Positions 1 through 9,878 are shown, counted from the stretch's first letter. The stretch is 64,000 nt of DNA from DATKUC01 sp964553615 (GCA_964553615.1 CAZKMA010000008.1:1-64000), one strand, 5' to 3'. Program-made: numbers and translations. The notes: generated by a model from the sequence alone, not told the origin.

Positions 1-159
1 TTACTGCAGAGTGGTCGTAGGCAACAGAGGTCCGGTGCCGGCAGAGGGCAGCGTTAACACCAGAAGGTTCGATATAGAACACCCGCCGACGTGGCCTGGT
101 CCATGCTTGTCTATGTAACTCCGCAGCCCCGGGTTCGAGTGGCTGGCTGATATCGAAAT
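1..159. other. Unassigned window edge
   Basis: Sequence downstream of the GH127 stop. Two minus-strand frames are open across most of it: one ends in TAA at 1-3, the other runs off the edge. Neither gives a recognisable protein family. I see no terminator hairpin and make no gene call. Confidence 0.3.
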
Positions 160-2133
160 TCAGTCAGTTTTCCATGGAACCGGACGCTCCTGAACCCATA
201 CTCGCATCTCTCCTGCTGAGCGGTTGGCCCAGGTATAGTATGGAATGAAAGTTATCTTCCGCGGGGTCATCCCTTCGTCCGCAGCCGTTCCCGGATTGAG
301 CTCTCCGTTTTTCTTTCCCGGCTCGAACTTCTGCGCCTGAGCCTTCACAGTTACCACACCTCCGAGCAGATCAGGGGCATATTGAGCTTCGAGTGCGGCG
401 TCTCTTTCAAGTGTAATCGAATGCAGGTCCTTCCCGTTGTCCGCCTCCTCCATGCAGTAGACCATTGGTCCCCGCATGATCGCGACCTTCCCCCAGTTTG
501 CATGGACGCCTGGATGCGAATAGACCCGTCGCACCGGCATGGGGAGGTCAAGCTGAACGGTATCACCTGGACGCCAGCTGCGCTTCAGATGTGCGTACCC
601 CGTCTGGAGCGTTTCCTGCACCAAGACCTCTTGTCCATTCACCGACAGGCCGGCCCCAGTGCACCACGCCGGTATTCGGATTGCAAGGTCGAACTCTGCC
701 TCTTGAGAACCCGTGTACTCAAACGTAACCTCTTCCGCCCATGGAAAGTTTGTACTCTGCCGGAGCGAAATTTCCGTGCCGGCAACGCTGCAGGAAATGC
801 TTCCGTCGTGAAAGAGATCGACGTAGAGGGTCGAACCGTCGACGTGGTAGACGTATTCTCCGAGAGAGCTGAGCAGACGGGCGATGTTCGGCGGACAGCA
901 TGCACAACCGTACCAGGCCTGCCTGCGGTATTTCACGTGCTCATGCGTTGGATTCGAGTCGCAGACCGACGGAACTACCTCGAGCGGATTCACATAGAAG
1001 TAACTCTGCCCGTCCTGAGCAAGTCCGCTGATGATGCCGTTGAAAAGCGTTCGCTCCATGACGTCCGCGTACTTCCCCTCGCCGGTGAGAACAGCCATGC
1101 GATTCGAGAATATGAACAAGCCGATGGACGCGCATGTCTCCGCGTAGGCCGTGTCGTTTGGCAGGTCATAGTCCGCAGTGAAGGCTTCAAATCGTGCAGA
1201 GGATCCGATACCCCCGGTCACGTACATGCGCCGCCCGGTTGTACTTTCCCATAGCCGCTCGCACGCGCGTTTCAGCGAATCGTCTCCGGTCTCGAACGCT
1301 ATATCCGCCATGGCGATGTAAAGATACATGGCTCGCACCGAGTGCCCGACTGCATCAGTTTGCTCGCGCACAGGAACGTGCGACTGAGAATACGAGTTCT
1401 CCCGCGTCCCGAACATGGAAAAATGGGCGGGATCTTTTGTCTCTTCGTCAAAGTAGTTCGGACTCTTGCCACGTTCATCTATGAAATATCTGGCAAGTTG
1501 CAGATAACGCGTCTCACCGGTTGCACGGTAGAGCTTGACGAGTGCAAGCTCAACTTCTTCATGCCCGGGATAGGCTCGGATTTTTCCTGTCTCCGTACCG
1601 AATGTCCTGTCTATCAGATCAGCGACGCCACACACTACGTCGAGGATCTTCCTGTTTCCGGTTCCGCGAAACACCGCAACACCCGCCTCGATCAGGTGCC
1701 CGGCGCAGTACAGTTCATGCGCCTCCCGCAGATTCTTCCATCGACGTTCCGGACTCTTCACGGTGAAATACGTGTTCAGATATCCATCGGGCTGCTGTGC
1801 TTTCGCAATGAGGTCCACACTCTGCTCGCTCCACTTTCTGATCTCTTCGTCGGTCGAAAGGCCATCTGCAAGGAGAAAACCTGCCGCCTCCAGCCATTTG
1901 TAGAGGTCGCTGTCCTGGAAGACCATTCCATGGTACTCTCCGGCACTCAAACCGCCCGCTATTCGGAGATTCTCCACCGAATGGCTCCTGGGAGCTCCGG
2001 GGATTGCATCGTTCAGCGCCTTCCACTGGTACGGAACTACCTCAGTTCGCACCAGATCACGATATGCGCGCCAGAATCCGCCTTCAATAGTTGCCCGTAT
2101 GTACTGCCATTTCATGTTCGGAAATGCCTCCAT
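160..2133 (-). CDS. GH127 beta-L-arabinofuranosidase
   Basis: Glycoside hydrolase family 127 (old DUF1680), expected to release beta-L-arabinofuranose from arabinan or arabino-oligosaccharides. It is 657 residues, normal for the family, with no signal peptide, so probably cytoplasmic. The residues known from HypBA1 can be placed: acid/base E316, zinc ligands E332 and C334 (motif AETCASIG), nucleophile/zinc ligand C412 and C413 (motif YGCACCPPNIARL). An ATG at 2133 has AGGTGA directly upstream. A second ATG at 2115 (residue 7) has GGAGG 11 bases upstream and is an equally possible start. It lies downstream of the ArsR-type regulator on the same strand, near GH43 and GH51 genes, which supports a role in arabinan use. 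Substrate specificity is inferred from the family. Confidence 0.9.
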   Translation of the reverse strand: MEAFPNMKWQYIRATIEGGFWRAYRDLVRTEVVPYQWKALNDAIPGAPRSHSVENLRIAGGLSAGEYHGMVFQDSDLYKWLEAAGFLLADGLSTDEEIRKWSEQSVDLIAKAQQPDGYLNTYFTVKSPERRWKNLREAHELYCAGHLIEAGVAVFRGTGNRKILDVVCGVADLIDRTFGTETGKIRAYPGHEEVELALVKLYRATGETRYLQLARYFIDERGKSPNYFDEETKDPAHFSMFGTRENSYSQSHVPVREQTDAVGHSVRAMYLYIAMADIAFETGDDSLKRACERLWESTTGRRMYVTGGIGSSARFEAFTADYDLPNDTAYAETCASIGLFIFSNRMAVLTGEGKYADVMERTLFNGIISGLAQDGQSYFYVNPLEVVPSVCDSNPTHEHVKYRRQAWYGCACCPPNIARLLSSLGEYVYHVDGSTLYVDLFHDGSISCSVAGTEISLRQSTNFPWAEEVTFEYTGSQEAEFDLAIRIPAWCTGAGLSVNGQEVLVQETLQTGYAHLKRSWRPGDTVQLDLPMPVRRVYSHPGVHANWGKVAIMRGPMVYCMEEADNGKDLHSITLERDAALEAQYAPDLLGGVVTVKAQAQKFEPGKKNGELNPGTAADEGMTPRKITFIPYYTWANRSAGEMRVWVQERPVPWKTD

Positions 2134-2544
2134 TCACCTGGTCACCCACTGGTGTCCGTAGTGAGTATCACCCCGTACGCCGAACGGCGCAAGCAGACCG
2201 ACCCGAAGAAAATCGGGACAAAACCGACTACCCCTGGCAGCACATGTGCCATTCTGGACTTCGCAGTCACTTGGTACTCCGTCGTTGGAAGTGCAACTCT
2301 CGCTATTTTCCATATGACGAGCGGAGGTCCGAACAACGGGAGCTCCCTGCGCGCTCTGCGGTACCTGGTGCTCATTCTCAGTGCCGTCGTGGGTCGAGCA
2401 CCCAACGAGCGCTGATGGGAGTTTTCACTCTCGCAAATTCCCCGTAGAAGCGCGGGTCGTACCGGGTATATATCATGAGTTGCGATCAATATCATGATAT
2501 GTTATGTATTGTCTCATTGCTCGGATTCAGGATTGAGTAATAAA
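2134..2544. other. Intergenic region upstream of GH127
   Basis: About 410 bases without a convincing gene, between the regulator stop and the GH127 start (both minus strand). It is GC-rich except for an AT-rich patch near 2465-2512 that contains a palindrome and probably the GH127 promoter. Confidence 0.5.
2470..2500. promoter_or_regulatory. Candidate operator, repeated ATATCATGA
   Basis: A perfect 12-bp palindrome, ATATCATGATAT, lies at 2489-2500. Its half ATATCATGA recurs at 2470-2478, 19 bp away. The patch is AT-rich in a GC-rich surround and lies upstream of the GH127 gene, next to the end of the gene for an ArsR-type regulator. I infer it is an operator for that regulator. Confidence 0.4.
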
Positions 2545-3474
2545 CTAGAAGTTGAGTCTGAGGAGGATGTCCTGATCGTAGTTGCCGTAGCCACGGCCAA
2601 AAATGTTCAGACCGCCCACGTGATCTGCCGAGTCCTTAACCCCTATTCCGACGGTTATGGAGTGGTGGTCCGCTATCTGAACTTCGCTGAGTGTGACATC
2701 CGAGATTCTGACTCCGTCGACATACGTTCCATTCGGGGTTATACGCCAGTGTTTCAGAAGACCGTACTGTGAGCCTTCGAGTTTCCACCAATCGGGCGTG
2801 TATTTCCCGCGGCGGTCCCCATAGTCGCCGGGCGAAGTCCATGTACCCACCTCCACGTGGTTGACCCACAGGGTGATGTCGGAAAGCCACTCCCGGTTTG
2901 TCCCGGGAATCTCTGATGAAAGCTCTGCACTGATCTCAAGATTTTTCAGCTTCGTATTCTTGTAGAGGCTGTTGTTGGGGAATTTGTACTCCAGGAGCCC
3001 TCTTTCGAACCAGACGAGACCTGCTTTCATACGCGCAGGATCAAGGAAGGAGTCGGGAACATCCAGAAATCCAATAATGCTTTCAATCGTGCACAATCCG
3101 CAGGGCGCCGACACCTCGAAATGGGTGTAGAGTCCAACAGGCATCTCTACCTGGATGGAATTGTCCTCGTCCTGCCTCTGACCATCCTGAAAACGGATAA
3201 CGATCTCCCTGAACACCGGGTAGCACATCTTCTGCGTACCCTTCTTCCCCTTGCTTGTTTCCGTTCGAATGAGGCCGGCCTTTTCGAGAATCATTATGTT
3301 CGTTGCAATGGTGGACTGCGGGAGCACAAGAGCCTCCGCAATCTCATTAACGTTTTTCGGCGAATGATGAATGAGCTCGAGAATTCGCACACGAAGCTCA
3401 GACGCAAGGCCTCTGAGTTGCACGAAGTCCTCGTGGGGATCCAGAATGAGGATGGAGTCCAAAGCTGAATTCAT
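2545..3474 (-). CDS. ArsR-type HTH transcriptional regulator
   Basis: About 309 residues from ATG 3474. The first ~90 residues form a winged-helix ArsR-like DNA-binding domain: RGLASELRVRILELI, then NEIAEALVLPQSTIATNIMIL as recognition helices, then a basic wing. The C-terminal ~200 residues are a beta-rich domain of the kind seen in regulators next to sugar-utilisation genes in Firmicutes and spirochaetes; I infer it senses a sugar ligand. No metal-binding cysteine cluster typical of ArsR metal sensors is present. The start is uncertain: TTG 3483 has GGAG at a better distance (5 bases), and the frame stays open to a TTG at 3531. Likely local regulator of the flanking arabinan genes. Confidence 0.75.
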   Translation of the reverse strand: MNSALDSILILDPHEDFVQLRGLASELRVRILELIHHSPKNVNEIAEALVLPQSTIATNIMILEKAGLIRTETSKGKKGTQKMCYPVFREIVIRFQDGQRQDEDNSIQVEMPVGLYTHFEVSAPCGLCTIESIIGFLDVPDSFLDPARMKAGLVWFERGLLEYKFPNNSLYKNTKLKNLEISAELSSEIPGTNREWLSDITLWVNHVEVGTWTSPGDYGDRRGKYTPDWWKLEGSQYGLLKHWRITPNGTYVDGVRISDVTLSEVQIADHHSITVGIGVKDSADHVGGLNIFGRGYGNYDQDILLRLNF

Positions 3475-3556
3475 ACGCAGCAAATCTACTCCGATAGGAA
3501 GAAATTTACAAGAGTTCCAAAGGGACCACAATGCTGATCCTAATCCAAAGTTATGA

Positions 3557-3590
3557 TTGACAGTACGCCGTTCCGGACCTACAGTATAAT
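3557..3590 (+). promoter_or_regulatory. Possible promoter with long spacer
   Basis: A perfect TTGACA (3557-3562) and a perfect TATAAT (3585-3590) lie upstream of the permease remnant and GH43, but 22 bases apart instead of 16-18. It may be an activator-dependent promoter or only the -10 may be used. It faces right, towards the damaged transport genes. Confidence 0.3.
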
Positions 3591-3706
3591 CCGTCGAAGC
3601 ATCAAGAAACCATTACATGGTCGGTTCGTTCAACGATACTGCCGCCAACGCGTTCTTCTAATCCGAACGTCATCACTTACTCGGATTCTTCGGAGACGGC
3701 AGTCGG

Positions 3707-4108
3707 ATGAAACAGGTGATAAGCATGTTCAGTTCGAGTCAGGGCACAATCAGGGTCGAAGAATCCAACCACACGTGGGGCGAACCGTTCCGTACCAGAG
3801 TTTGCCCGGCGGTAGTGGCCGGCGAGACCCCGTTCACCATGACCTATCACCTGTCCCGTTTTCCGGCAGTAACCTTCGCCGGAGACCTTTACGGCGCATT
3901 CCTCGTCGGATTCATGGTGCCAGTTGCCATCATAGTCGTGTCGCTTCTCATGTTCATGGAACAACTTCCTCTGGCCGTTCATCGTAACGAACTCGACACC
4001 CATGTTGACCATCCCCGTCGGGATTACACAGGTACAATCGGCGTATGGGGTTGCGTATGCAGAAATCATGGCAACTGCAGTTCTGGCAGTGCTGCCGGTT
4101 TGAAGTAG
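3707..4108 (+). pseudogene. Degenerate MalG-type sugar ABC permease
   Basis: Pieces of a carbohydrate ABC transporter inner-membrane permease (MalG family) lie in two frames. Frame one reads ...AFLVGFMVPVAIIVVSLL (about 3894-3950), a transmembrane segment. From 3936 another frame reads SWNNFLWPFIVTN, then TIPVGITQVQSAYG, then AEIMATAVLAVLP, the conserved region after the EAA loop. It stops at 4101-4103, while the first frame ends AGLK-stop at 4108, like many MalG C-termini. The EAA loop and the last membrane helix are missing between these pieces. The simplest reading is at least two internal deletions in a once normal gene, by decay or assembly collapse. The 3591-3706 stretch before it carries no recognisable gene. 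Confidence 0.55.
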
Positions 4109-4117
4109 ACATCACGG

Positions 4118-4792
4118 ATGAACATTCGCAATATGTCCGCGGGACTGGCAATCGCATTTTCGTTCGTTGTCCTTGCTGTCGTGGTTCCCGGCATTCGTGT
4201 ATGGGCGGGCGGAACTCCCGAGTCCGGTTCGCTGCCTGTCTCCGGAGACGTACTTGACGTCCATGATCCGAGCCTCGCGAAGAGCGGGAATATCTACTAT
4301 CTGTTTTCGACCGGTCCCGGAATTCCTGTCCGGTCGTCTCCGGACTTGCGCATCTGGCACGACGCCGGGCGGGTATTCGACACTATGCCGCTGTGGGCAG
4401 CAGACGATATTCCCGCCGCTGACACTATCTGGGCGCCGGATGTATCGCAACTCAGCGGTGAGTACCGTCTCTATTACGCGGTGTCAACCTTCGGCAGCAA
4501 CCGCTCGGAGATCGGCCTTGCCACAAATACAACGCTCGATCCATCCAGTCCGGCATATCGCTGGGTGGACAGAGGGGTCGTGGTTGCGTCAAAACCGTCG
4601 GACGATTGGAATTGCGTACCGGCCGGTCTCGCCGCACGCGATAGAAGCTCCGTTCATGACTTACCGCAAGGGTTTCTACTATCTGGTTGCATCGTTCGAC
4701 TTCTGCTGCCGTGGGGTGAACAGTACGTACAATGTACGCGTCGGGAGATCACAAAGGATTACCGGACCGTACACCGATCGTGACGGTCGGTC
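4118..4792 (+). pseudogene. GH43 arabinanase, frame-broken and gap-truncated
   Basis: Glycoside hydrolase family 43, closest in motif to arabinan endo-1,5-alpha-L-arabinosidase. It begins at ATG 4118 with a signal peptide (residues 1-30). The five-bladed propeller starts normally: HDPSLAKSGNIYYLFSTG with the catalytic-base Asp, IWAPDVSQ, YRLYYAVSTFG. After SDDWN (about 4612) the frame fails, and the rest of the enzyme reads on in another frame: AIEAPFM (with the catalytic Glu), FYYLVASFDFCCRGVNSTYN, VGRSQRITGPY. Roughly 45-55 family residues between DDWN and AIEAP are absent, so this is a deletion, not a single-base slip. The C-terminus is lost in the N gap. It would secrete a non-functional fragment as assembled. 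Confidence 0.75.
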
Positions 4793-4892
4793 NNNNNNNN
4801 NNNNNNNNNNNNNNNNNNNNNNNNNNNNNNNNNNNNNNNNNNNNNNNNNNNNNNNNNNNNNNNNNNNNNNNNNNNNNNNNNNNNNNNNNNNN
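4793..4892. other. Scaffold gap of 100 N
   Basis: Exactly 100 N, the usual placeholder for a gap of unknown length. It hides the GH43 C-terminus and the first residues of GH51. Confidence 0.98.
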
Positions 4893-6390
4893 CAAGCACG
4901 CAAGACTGATTCTCGACCGATCCTATCGGATCAGCCAGGTCGACCCACGGATCTACGGATCGTTCGTGGAGCATCTTGGCCGATGTGTGTATGAAGGGAT
5001 CTACGAACCCGATCACCCGAATGCCGATGCCGCCGGATTCAGGGCAGATGTTGCACAACTCATATCGGATCTCCGTGTCCCGTTCATACGGTATCCCGGT
5101 GGCAACTTCGTATCCGGCTACCGTTGGGAAGACGGGGTCGGCCCCCGGGAGACGAGACCGCGACGTCTCGATCTGGCGTGGCGTACTATTGAACCGAATC
5201 TGGTTGGCACAAACGAGTTCCTGGACTGGGCGGACAAACTGAAGGCAGAAGTCAACATGTCCGTCAATCTTGGAACACGTGGTCCGGATGAGGCACGCGA
5301 TTTTGTCGAATATTGTAACCATCCGGGTGGATCGCAGTACAGCGACCTTCGCATTCAGCACGGACATCGTGAGCCGCACAACATCAAGACGTGGTGTCTG
5401 GGCAACGAAATGGACGGTCCGTGGCAGATCGGCCACAAGACAGCATACGAATATGGAAGGACCGCATGTGAAGCCGCAAAGGTTATGAAATGGGTTGATC
5501 CGTCCATCGAACTTGTCGTGGCGGGGAGCTCACACAAACAGATGCCGACTTTTCCTGAGTGGGAAGCGACAGTGCTGGAGGAGACCTACGAGCACGCCGA
5601 CTATATCTCGATCCACAGCTACTACGGCAACCCGGAGAACGATATTCGCAACTACCTTGCAAAGAGCCTGGACATGGACGAGTACATCTCTTCGGTGGTC
5701 TCCGCCTGCGATTTTGTCCGTGCCAAGAAGCGAAGCAAGAAGACAATCAACCTCTCGTTCGACGAGTGGAACGTGTGGTTTCACTCACGGGAGGCGGACA
5801 CGAAGATCGAGCCGTGGACCGTCGCTCCACATCTCCTCGAGGACGTATACACGTTCGAAGATGCACTGTTCGTCGGCCTGCTGCTTATTACGCTTTTGAA
5901 ACACTCAGACCGCGTGAAGATTGCGTGCATGGCCCAACTCGTCAATGTCATTGCCCCTATCATGACAGAGAAAGGCGGGCCGGCCTGGCGACAGTCCATA
6001 TACTACCCGTTCATGCACGCCTCGGTGTACGGACGAGGCGTCGCACTCGTCCCCATTCTCACAAGCCCGCGTTACGACACAAAGTACTACTCGGATGTCC
6101 CGTTTGTAGACTCAGTTGCGGTTTTCAACGAGGAGCAGGAAGAGCTCACGATCTTTGCCGTAAACCGAGACCCGGACGGTCCGGTCCAGCTGGAGTGCGA
6201 CCTTCGCAGTTTCGACGGATTCCGGGTCATTGAGCATCTCGTGCTGGACAATCCGGACCTCAAGGCAACGAACACCCGAAACGGTGAAAAGGTTAAACCG
6301 CGCACTGCGGATCTCCCGAAGATGACAGGAGGAGTGGCGACGGTCCTGCTTCCGCGACTCTCCTGGAACGTGATCCGCCTGGCGCGATAG
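4893..6390 (+). CDS. GH51 alpha-L-arabinofuranosidase (5' end in gap)
   Basis: Family 51 exo-acting alpha-L-arabinofuranosidase, removing terminal L-arabinose from arabinan or arabinoxylan oligosaccharides. About 499 residues are visible, starting at KHARLILDRSYRIS, which matches the usual N-terminus, so only a few residues are hidden by the gap. The acid/base Glu lies in WCLGNEMDG (codon 5407-5409) and the nucleophile Glu in SFDEWNVWF (codon 5764-5766). RYPGGNFVSGYRWEDG is the conserved first part of the barrel. The C-terminal beta-domain ends in LLPRLSWNVIRL. No signal peptide is visible, consistent with a cytoplasmic enzyme acting after import, with GH127 as partner. Confidence 0.93.
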
Positions 6391-6458
6391 CCTCGGGCGG
6401 TGAACACCTCTCACGGCGAAACCGGAGGCACAGATGTGGATGAAAAGAGGAACTGTTG

Positions 6459-7142
6459 ATGGGTTTCGATGAGTTGGCCAGAGGGTGGGATACGGAACGG
6501 CGCATCGAACGCGCGAAAATTATCGGCCGGGAGGTCCTCGGTGCAATAGGATCGGCTCCCCACGGCGCTGCACTCGACTTTGGTTGCGGCACGGGGCTCA
6601 TCAGCTTCAACCTGCATGACCACTTCAGCAGCATTGAACTTGTGGATACGTCTGTGGGAATGATCGACGCACTCAACGCAAAAATCTCGTCGACCGGCCT
6701 TTCACACATGCGCGGAGTAGTCGCCGATCTGCCCGGCACGGATGCGCTACCCGGACCGTTCGACGTCATCTATTCGTCAATGGTACTTCATCACATCGTG
6801 GACGTGGATACCACCCTTGCATCGCTCGTCCGCCGGCTCGCGCCCGGCGGATTACTCTGTATCATCGAGCTTGTGGAGGACGATGGGAGCTTCCACAGTG
6901 ACGAGAAGGATTTCAAAGGACACAACGGGTTCGCTCCATCCTGGATGGAGAGCACGCTTGGCGACCTTGGATTGATCCGGATCAACTCCCGAATCTTCTA
7001 CAACGCAAGCAGGATGGTCGGAGAAACTGCAGTCGACTACGCCCTCTTCATCACGACGGGTCAGAAAGCTCCGCCGGACCCGACTGGCAGTACCCCGCCT
7101 CCCCGATCCCATGCGGGAAGAAAACCCGGCGACAGCCGATGA
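6459..7142 (+). CDS. Class I SAM-dependent methyltransferase
   Basis: 227 residues from ATG 6459, with AGAGGA eight bases upstream; TTG 6456 is a possible alternative. SAM-binding motif I is LDFGCGTG (residues about 40-47), motif II ends IELVDTS, and a YSSMVLHHI segment corresponds to motif IV of UbiE/Methyltransf_11 enzymes. PGGLLCIIEL is the motif V/VI strand. The last 25 residues are a Pro/Arg-rich tail. The substrate cannot be told. It follows GH51 with a 68-base gap, but nothing ties it to arabinan metabolism. Confidence 0.8.
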   Translation: MGFDELARGWDTERRIERAKIIGREVLGAIGSAPHGAALDFGCGTGLISFNLHDHFSSIELVDTSVGMIDALNAKISSTGLSHMRGVVADLPGTDALPGPFDVIYSSMVLHHIVDVDTTLASLVRRLAPGGLLCIIELVEDDGSFHSDEKDFKGHNGFAPSWMESTLGDLGLIRINSRIFYNASRMVGETAVDYALFITTGQKAPPDPTGSTPPPRSHAGRKPGDSR

Positions 7143-7260
7143 GGGGATGGGCGTTCACAAGCTACACGATTGTGCATCCCGCCGTCGGTACGCGGTACCG
7201 TTTACCGGAGCCTGGTATACGCGGTTGCCCCTTCCCAAAGGGCGGTGTAATCTCGTATCG

Positions 7261-8124
7261 ATGAAGATCGATCTTCCTCCGGTGTACACGAACCATCTCT
7301 TTCGCGGCCTTGCGCGGAAACTTATCCGGCTGCTTTCAGCACTGCCTCCGGACAAGTGGCACTCCGCCACCTGCTATCCGCACTGGACGGTACACGACAT
7401 CGCAACCCATCTCCTGAAGACCGGTCTGGCACGTCTGTCCGGCCAGCGTGACGCGTTCAAGCGGCTCGGAGCACGTTCATTTCCGTCCGGATTCGAGGAA
7501 CTGTCTGAGGCAATAGACGTATCGAACACAATCTGGACCGAGGCAATGTTTTCCGCGAGTCCGGCCGTCATTGTTGATCTCCTTCGTCTGGTGGAATTTC
7601 AGCTTGCCGCGTATTTTGCAAGACTTGGACATTCCGGCGATTCCTCTATCGGGGTCGGCTGGGCAGGCGAAGAAAAGTCCCCTCTCTGGTTTGACACGGC
7701 ACGCGAGTTCACCGAACGGTGGCATCACCAGCAGCAGATCCGTGACGCGGTCGGCGCGTCACCGATAACCCAGCGCACATATCTCCGCCCGGTAATTCTC
7801 ACCCTCGTTCGCGCAGCCCCCTACTGGTATGGATCGGTTATCCCATCCTCACCAAAGGCAAAGCTCGAGATCAGGATCGATGGAGAATCGGGAGGCATCT
7901 GGGTTCTCGAGTTCGAGAAAGCCGAATGGAGCCTTCACGAGGGCCGAGCGGAGGAACAACCCGACGCCAGCGTCGCCATGTCAGCAGACACGGCGTGGCG
8001 ATTTCTGACACGAACCATAAGCGCCGCGATGGCAGAGCCGAGAATGCAGTTCTCCGGCGATCCATATCTTGCGCGCCATTTCCTTCAAGTGCTCTCCGTC
8101 ATGCTTCCGTTCGATCTGCGATGA
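7261..8124 (+). CDS. Maleylpyruvate isomerase/DinB-like protein
   Basis: 288 residues from ATG 7261; the open frame extends back to 7111, but the family similarity begins near 7261. The N-terminal half looks like the mycothiol-dependent maleylpyruvate isomerase (MDMPI/TIGR03083) branch of the DinB fold, with HWTVHDIATHLL carrying a putative metal-ligand His and a second His in FTERWHHQQQIRDA. The C-terminal ~100 residues resemble the SCP2-like tail of the same family. Spirochaetes are not known to make mycothiol, so a thiol-dependent isomerase role is doubtful. Biochemical function unknown. Confidence 0.6.
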   Translation: MKIDLPPVYTNHLFRGLARKLIRLLSALPPDKWHSATCYPHWTVHDIATHLLKTGLARLSGQRDAFKRLGARSFPSGFEELSEAIDVSNTIWTEAMFSASPAVIVDLLRLVEFQLAAYFARLGHSGDSSIGVGWAGEEKSPLWFDTAREFTERWHHQQQIRDAVGASPITQRTYLRPVILTLVRAAPYWYGSVIPSSPKAKLEIRIDGESGGIWVLEFEKAEWSLHEGRAEEQPDASVAMSADTAWRFLTRTISAAMAEPRMQFSGDPYLARHFLQVLSVMLPFDLR

Positions 8125-8338
8125 TCCGAAGTGGCCCCCGAGCTCATCGAGAGACGGGTCCACGGCACGGCAACGTGTCGAACAAAGCGGCCAGGACCAG
8201 CAACAAGAATAGGACATTACGCAATTCTATCTATACAATATATAGTATTGACCGTATATTAAGGAAAGGCGAACAGCTGATACCCCTGCACCGTTTCGGT
8301 CAGCATTACAACCAGAGCGCTGTTCCGACCGTTGATTC
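8125..8338 (+). promoter_or_regulatory. AT-rich promoter region before HD-GYP gene
   Basis: A 214-base gap with an AT-rich core at 8217-8265 in otherwise GC-rich DNA. TTACGC (8217-8222) and TATAGT (8241-8246) are 18 bases apart, and an imperfect dyad CTATA-N5-TATAG overlaps the -10. This is the likely promoter of the gene starting at 8339. Confidence 0.35.
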
Positions 8339-9835
8339 ATGTCCCGAGAACGTAACAAAACACACTTGCCTCTCGTCGACGTTCCTGGTCGTTCAGGAGC
8401 GGACGTATCCGAAAGTCTCCTGAGCCTCATCTCACGCGAAATCGAGGATGTGCTATGGGTGAAGGACCTGGAGACAGACCAGATCCTCCATATCAGTCGG
8501 AATTACGAAAGCGTTTGGGGCCGGCCCCTGGAGGCAATCTACACGCGTTCCGACGATTATCTCCAGGCAATACATCTTGAGGATCGCGAAAAACTCGCCC
8601 AATTGTCAGCCGACACCACGGGGAGGAAGGCGGCAGAGTATAGAATCCAACTGCCGGACGGCGGAACTCGCTGGATCTGGTCACGCGCGGAGATTGTCAG
8701 TGATGGGGAAAAGAAGTACGAGGTGGGTATCGCCACCGACGTTACCCAGAGGAAGAGAAATGAGCTCGAGCCGTCCCGTCAGGTAATTCAGTGCCGGAAC
8801 CTGACATGCCAAATGATGACTCTTCACGACTGCGAGATTTTCTTCCACGCCGTCGAGCACGCGACCAACGCGATGATCATCACAGATCCTGAAGGAATCA
8901 TCACTCATGTGAACCGGGCATTTGAAGTTCTTTACGGATACACAAAGGCCGAAACCATAGGCAACAATCCGCGAATCCTCAATCCGGGTCCGCAAGTATA
9001 CCGCGATCTTGGATATGACACCCACGCATATAGACGACTTTTCGAGTCCCTGTGGAACGGAATAAAAGATCCGAATGTCGGTTTCTGGGAGGGCGATGTT
9101 TTTAACGGAAGAAAGGATGGAACCTTCACGCATATACATCTGTTCATCCATTCCATTCGAGACAAAGACAACCGGATTACCTCGTACGTTGGAATGCCGA
9201 TCGATGTCACAAAACAACGTGAGAACGAAAATAGGATTCGCTTCGAAACCTACGCCGCAATAGCTGATATTGCCGCGCAACGGGACAATGACACCGGTGC
9301 GCATATGAAACGACTCGGAATCCAGGCACGTCTTCTGGCGACGTACCACGGATGCACCTCCAAGTTCTGCGAGGATATATTCCAGTTCGCGCCCCTCCAC
9401 GATATCGGAAAGGTCGGAATTCAGGACAGAATCCTGCTAACCCCGAGACGGCTGACCAACGCCGAAATGGAAATCATGAAGACCCATACCGAAATTGGAT
9501 ACCGCATTTTCAGGGGTAAGGCGGGTATGGAGATGGCCGCAGAAATTGCGCATAGCCACCACGAGCGTTTCGACGGGACTGGATATCCTCAAGGGCTCGA
9601 AGAGACACAGACTCCGCTTAGTGCGCGGATTACCTGTCTCGTGGATGTCTATGATGCGCTTCGACACGAGCGCCCGTACAAAAATGCACTTAGCCACGAA
9701 GTGGCATTGGAAGTCATCCGGGCCGGGAGAGGAACACACTTCGATCCTGCGCTCGTTGATTGTTTTGTCCAATATAATCAGGCCTTTGACACGATCCAGC
9801 GGGAATACCCGGATAATGTCCCGGTGGAGTTTTGA
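8339..9835 (+). CDS. PAS-PAS-HD-GYP c-di-GMP phosphodiesterase
   Basis: 498 residues. Two PAS sensor domains (about 30-140, ending DVTQRKRNE, and about 170-295, ending DVTKQRENENR) precede an HD-GYP domain (about 300-490). The HD-GYP core shows ADIAAQRDNDTGAHMKR, then the HD pair in APLHDIGKVGIQD, then HSHHERFDGTGYPQGL, the GYP motif. These are the metal and substrate residues expected of an active c-di-GMP phosphodiesterase. No membrane segment is evident, so it is probably soluble and senses an internal signal through PAS. No good ribosome site precedes ATG 8339. It lies 43 bases upstream of a chemoreceptor gene, likely co-transcribed. Confidence 0.9.
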   Translation: MSRERNKTHLPLVDVPGRSGADVSESLLSLISREIEDVLWVKDLETDQILHISRNYESVWGRPLEAIYTRSDDYLQAIHLEDREKLAQLSADTTGRKAAEYRIQLPDGGTRWIWSRAEIVSDGEKKYEVGIATDVTQRKRNELEPSRQVIQCRNLTCQMMTLHDCEIFFHAVEHATNAMIITDPEGIITHVNRAFEVLYGYTKAETIGNNPRILNPGPQVYRDLGYDTHAYRRLFESLWNGIKDPNVGFWEGDVFNGRKDGTFTHIHLFIHSIRDKDNRITSYVGMPIDVTKQRENENRIRFETYAAIADIAAQRDNDTGAHMKRLGIQARLLATYHGCTSKFCEDIFQFAPLHDIGKVGIQDRILLTPRRLTNAEMEIMKTHTEIGYRIFRGKAGMEMAAEIAHSHHERFDGTGYPQGLEETQTPLSARITCLVDVYDALRHERPYKNALSHEVALEVIRAGRGTHFDPALVDCFVQYNQAFDTIQREYPDNVPVEF

Positions 9836-9878
9836 ACACAGGGCCAAGGCATCTCAACAAATCGGAGACAAGAAAGTA

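Noticed and set aside
1342..2415. 357-codon plus-strand frame opposite GH127
   Set aside because: GH127 catalytic residues are on the minus strand, and this frame has no recognisable domain.
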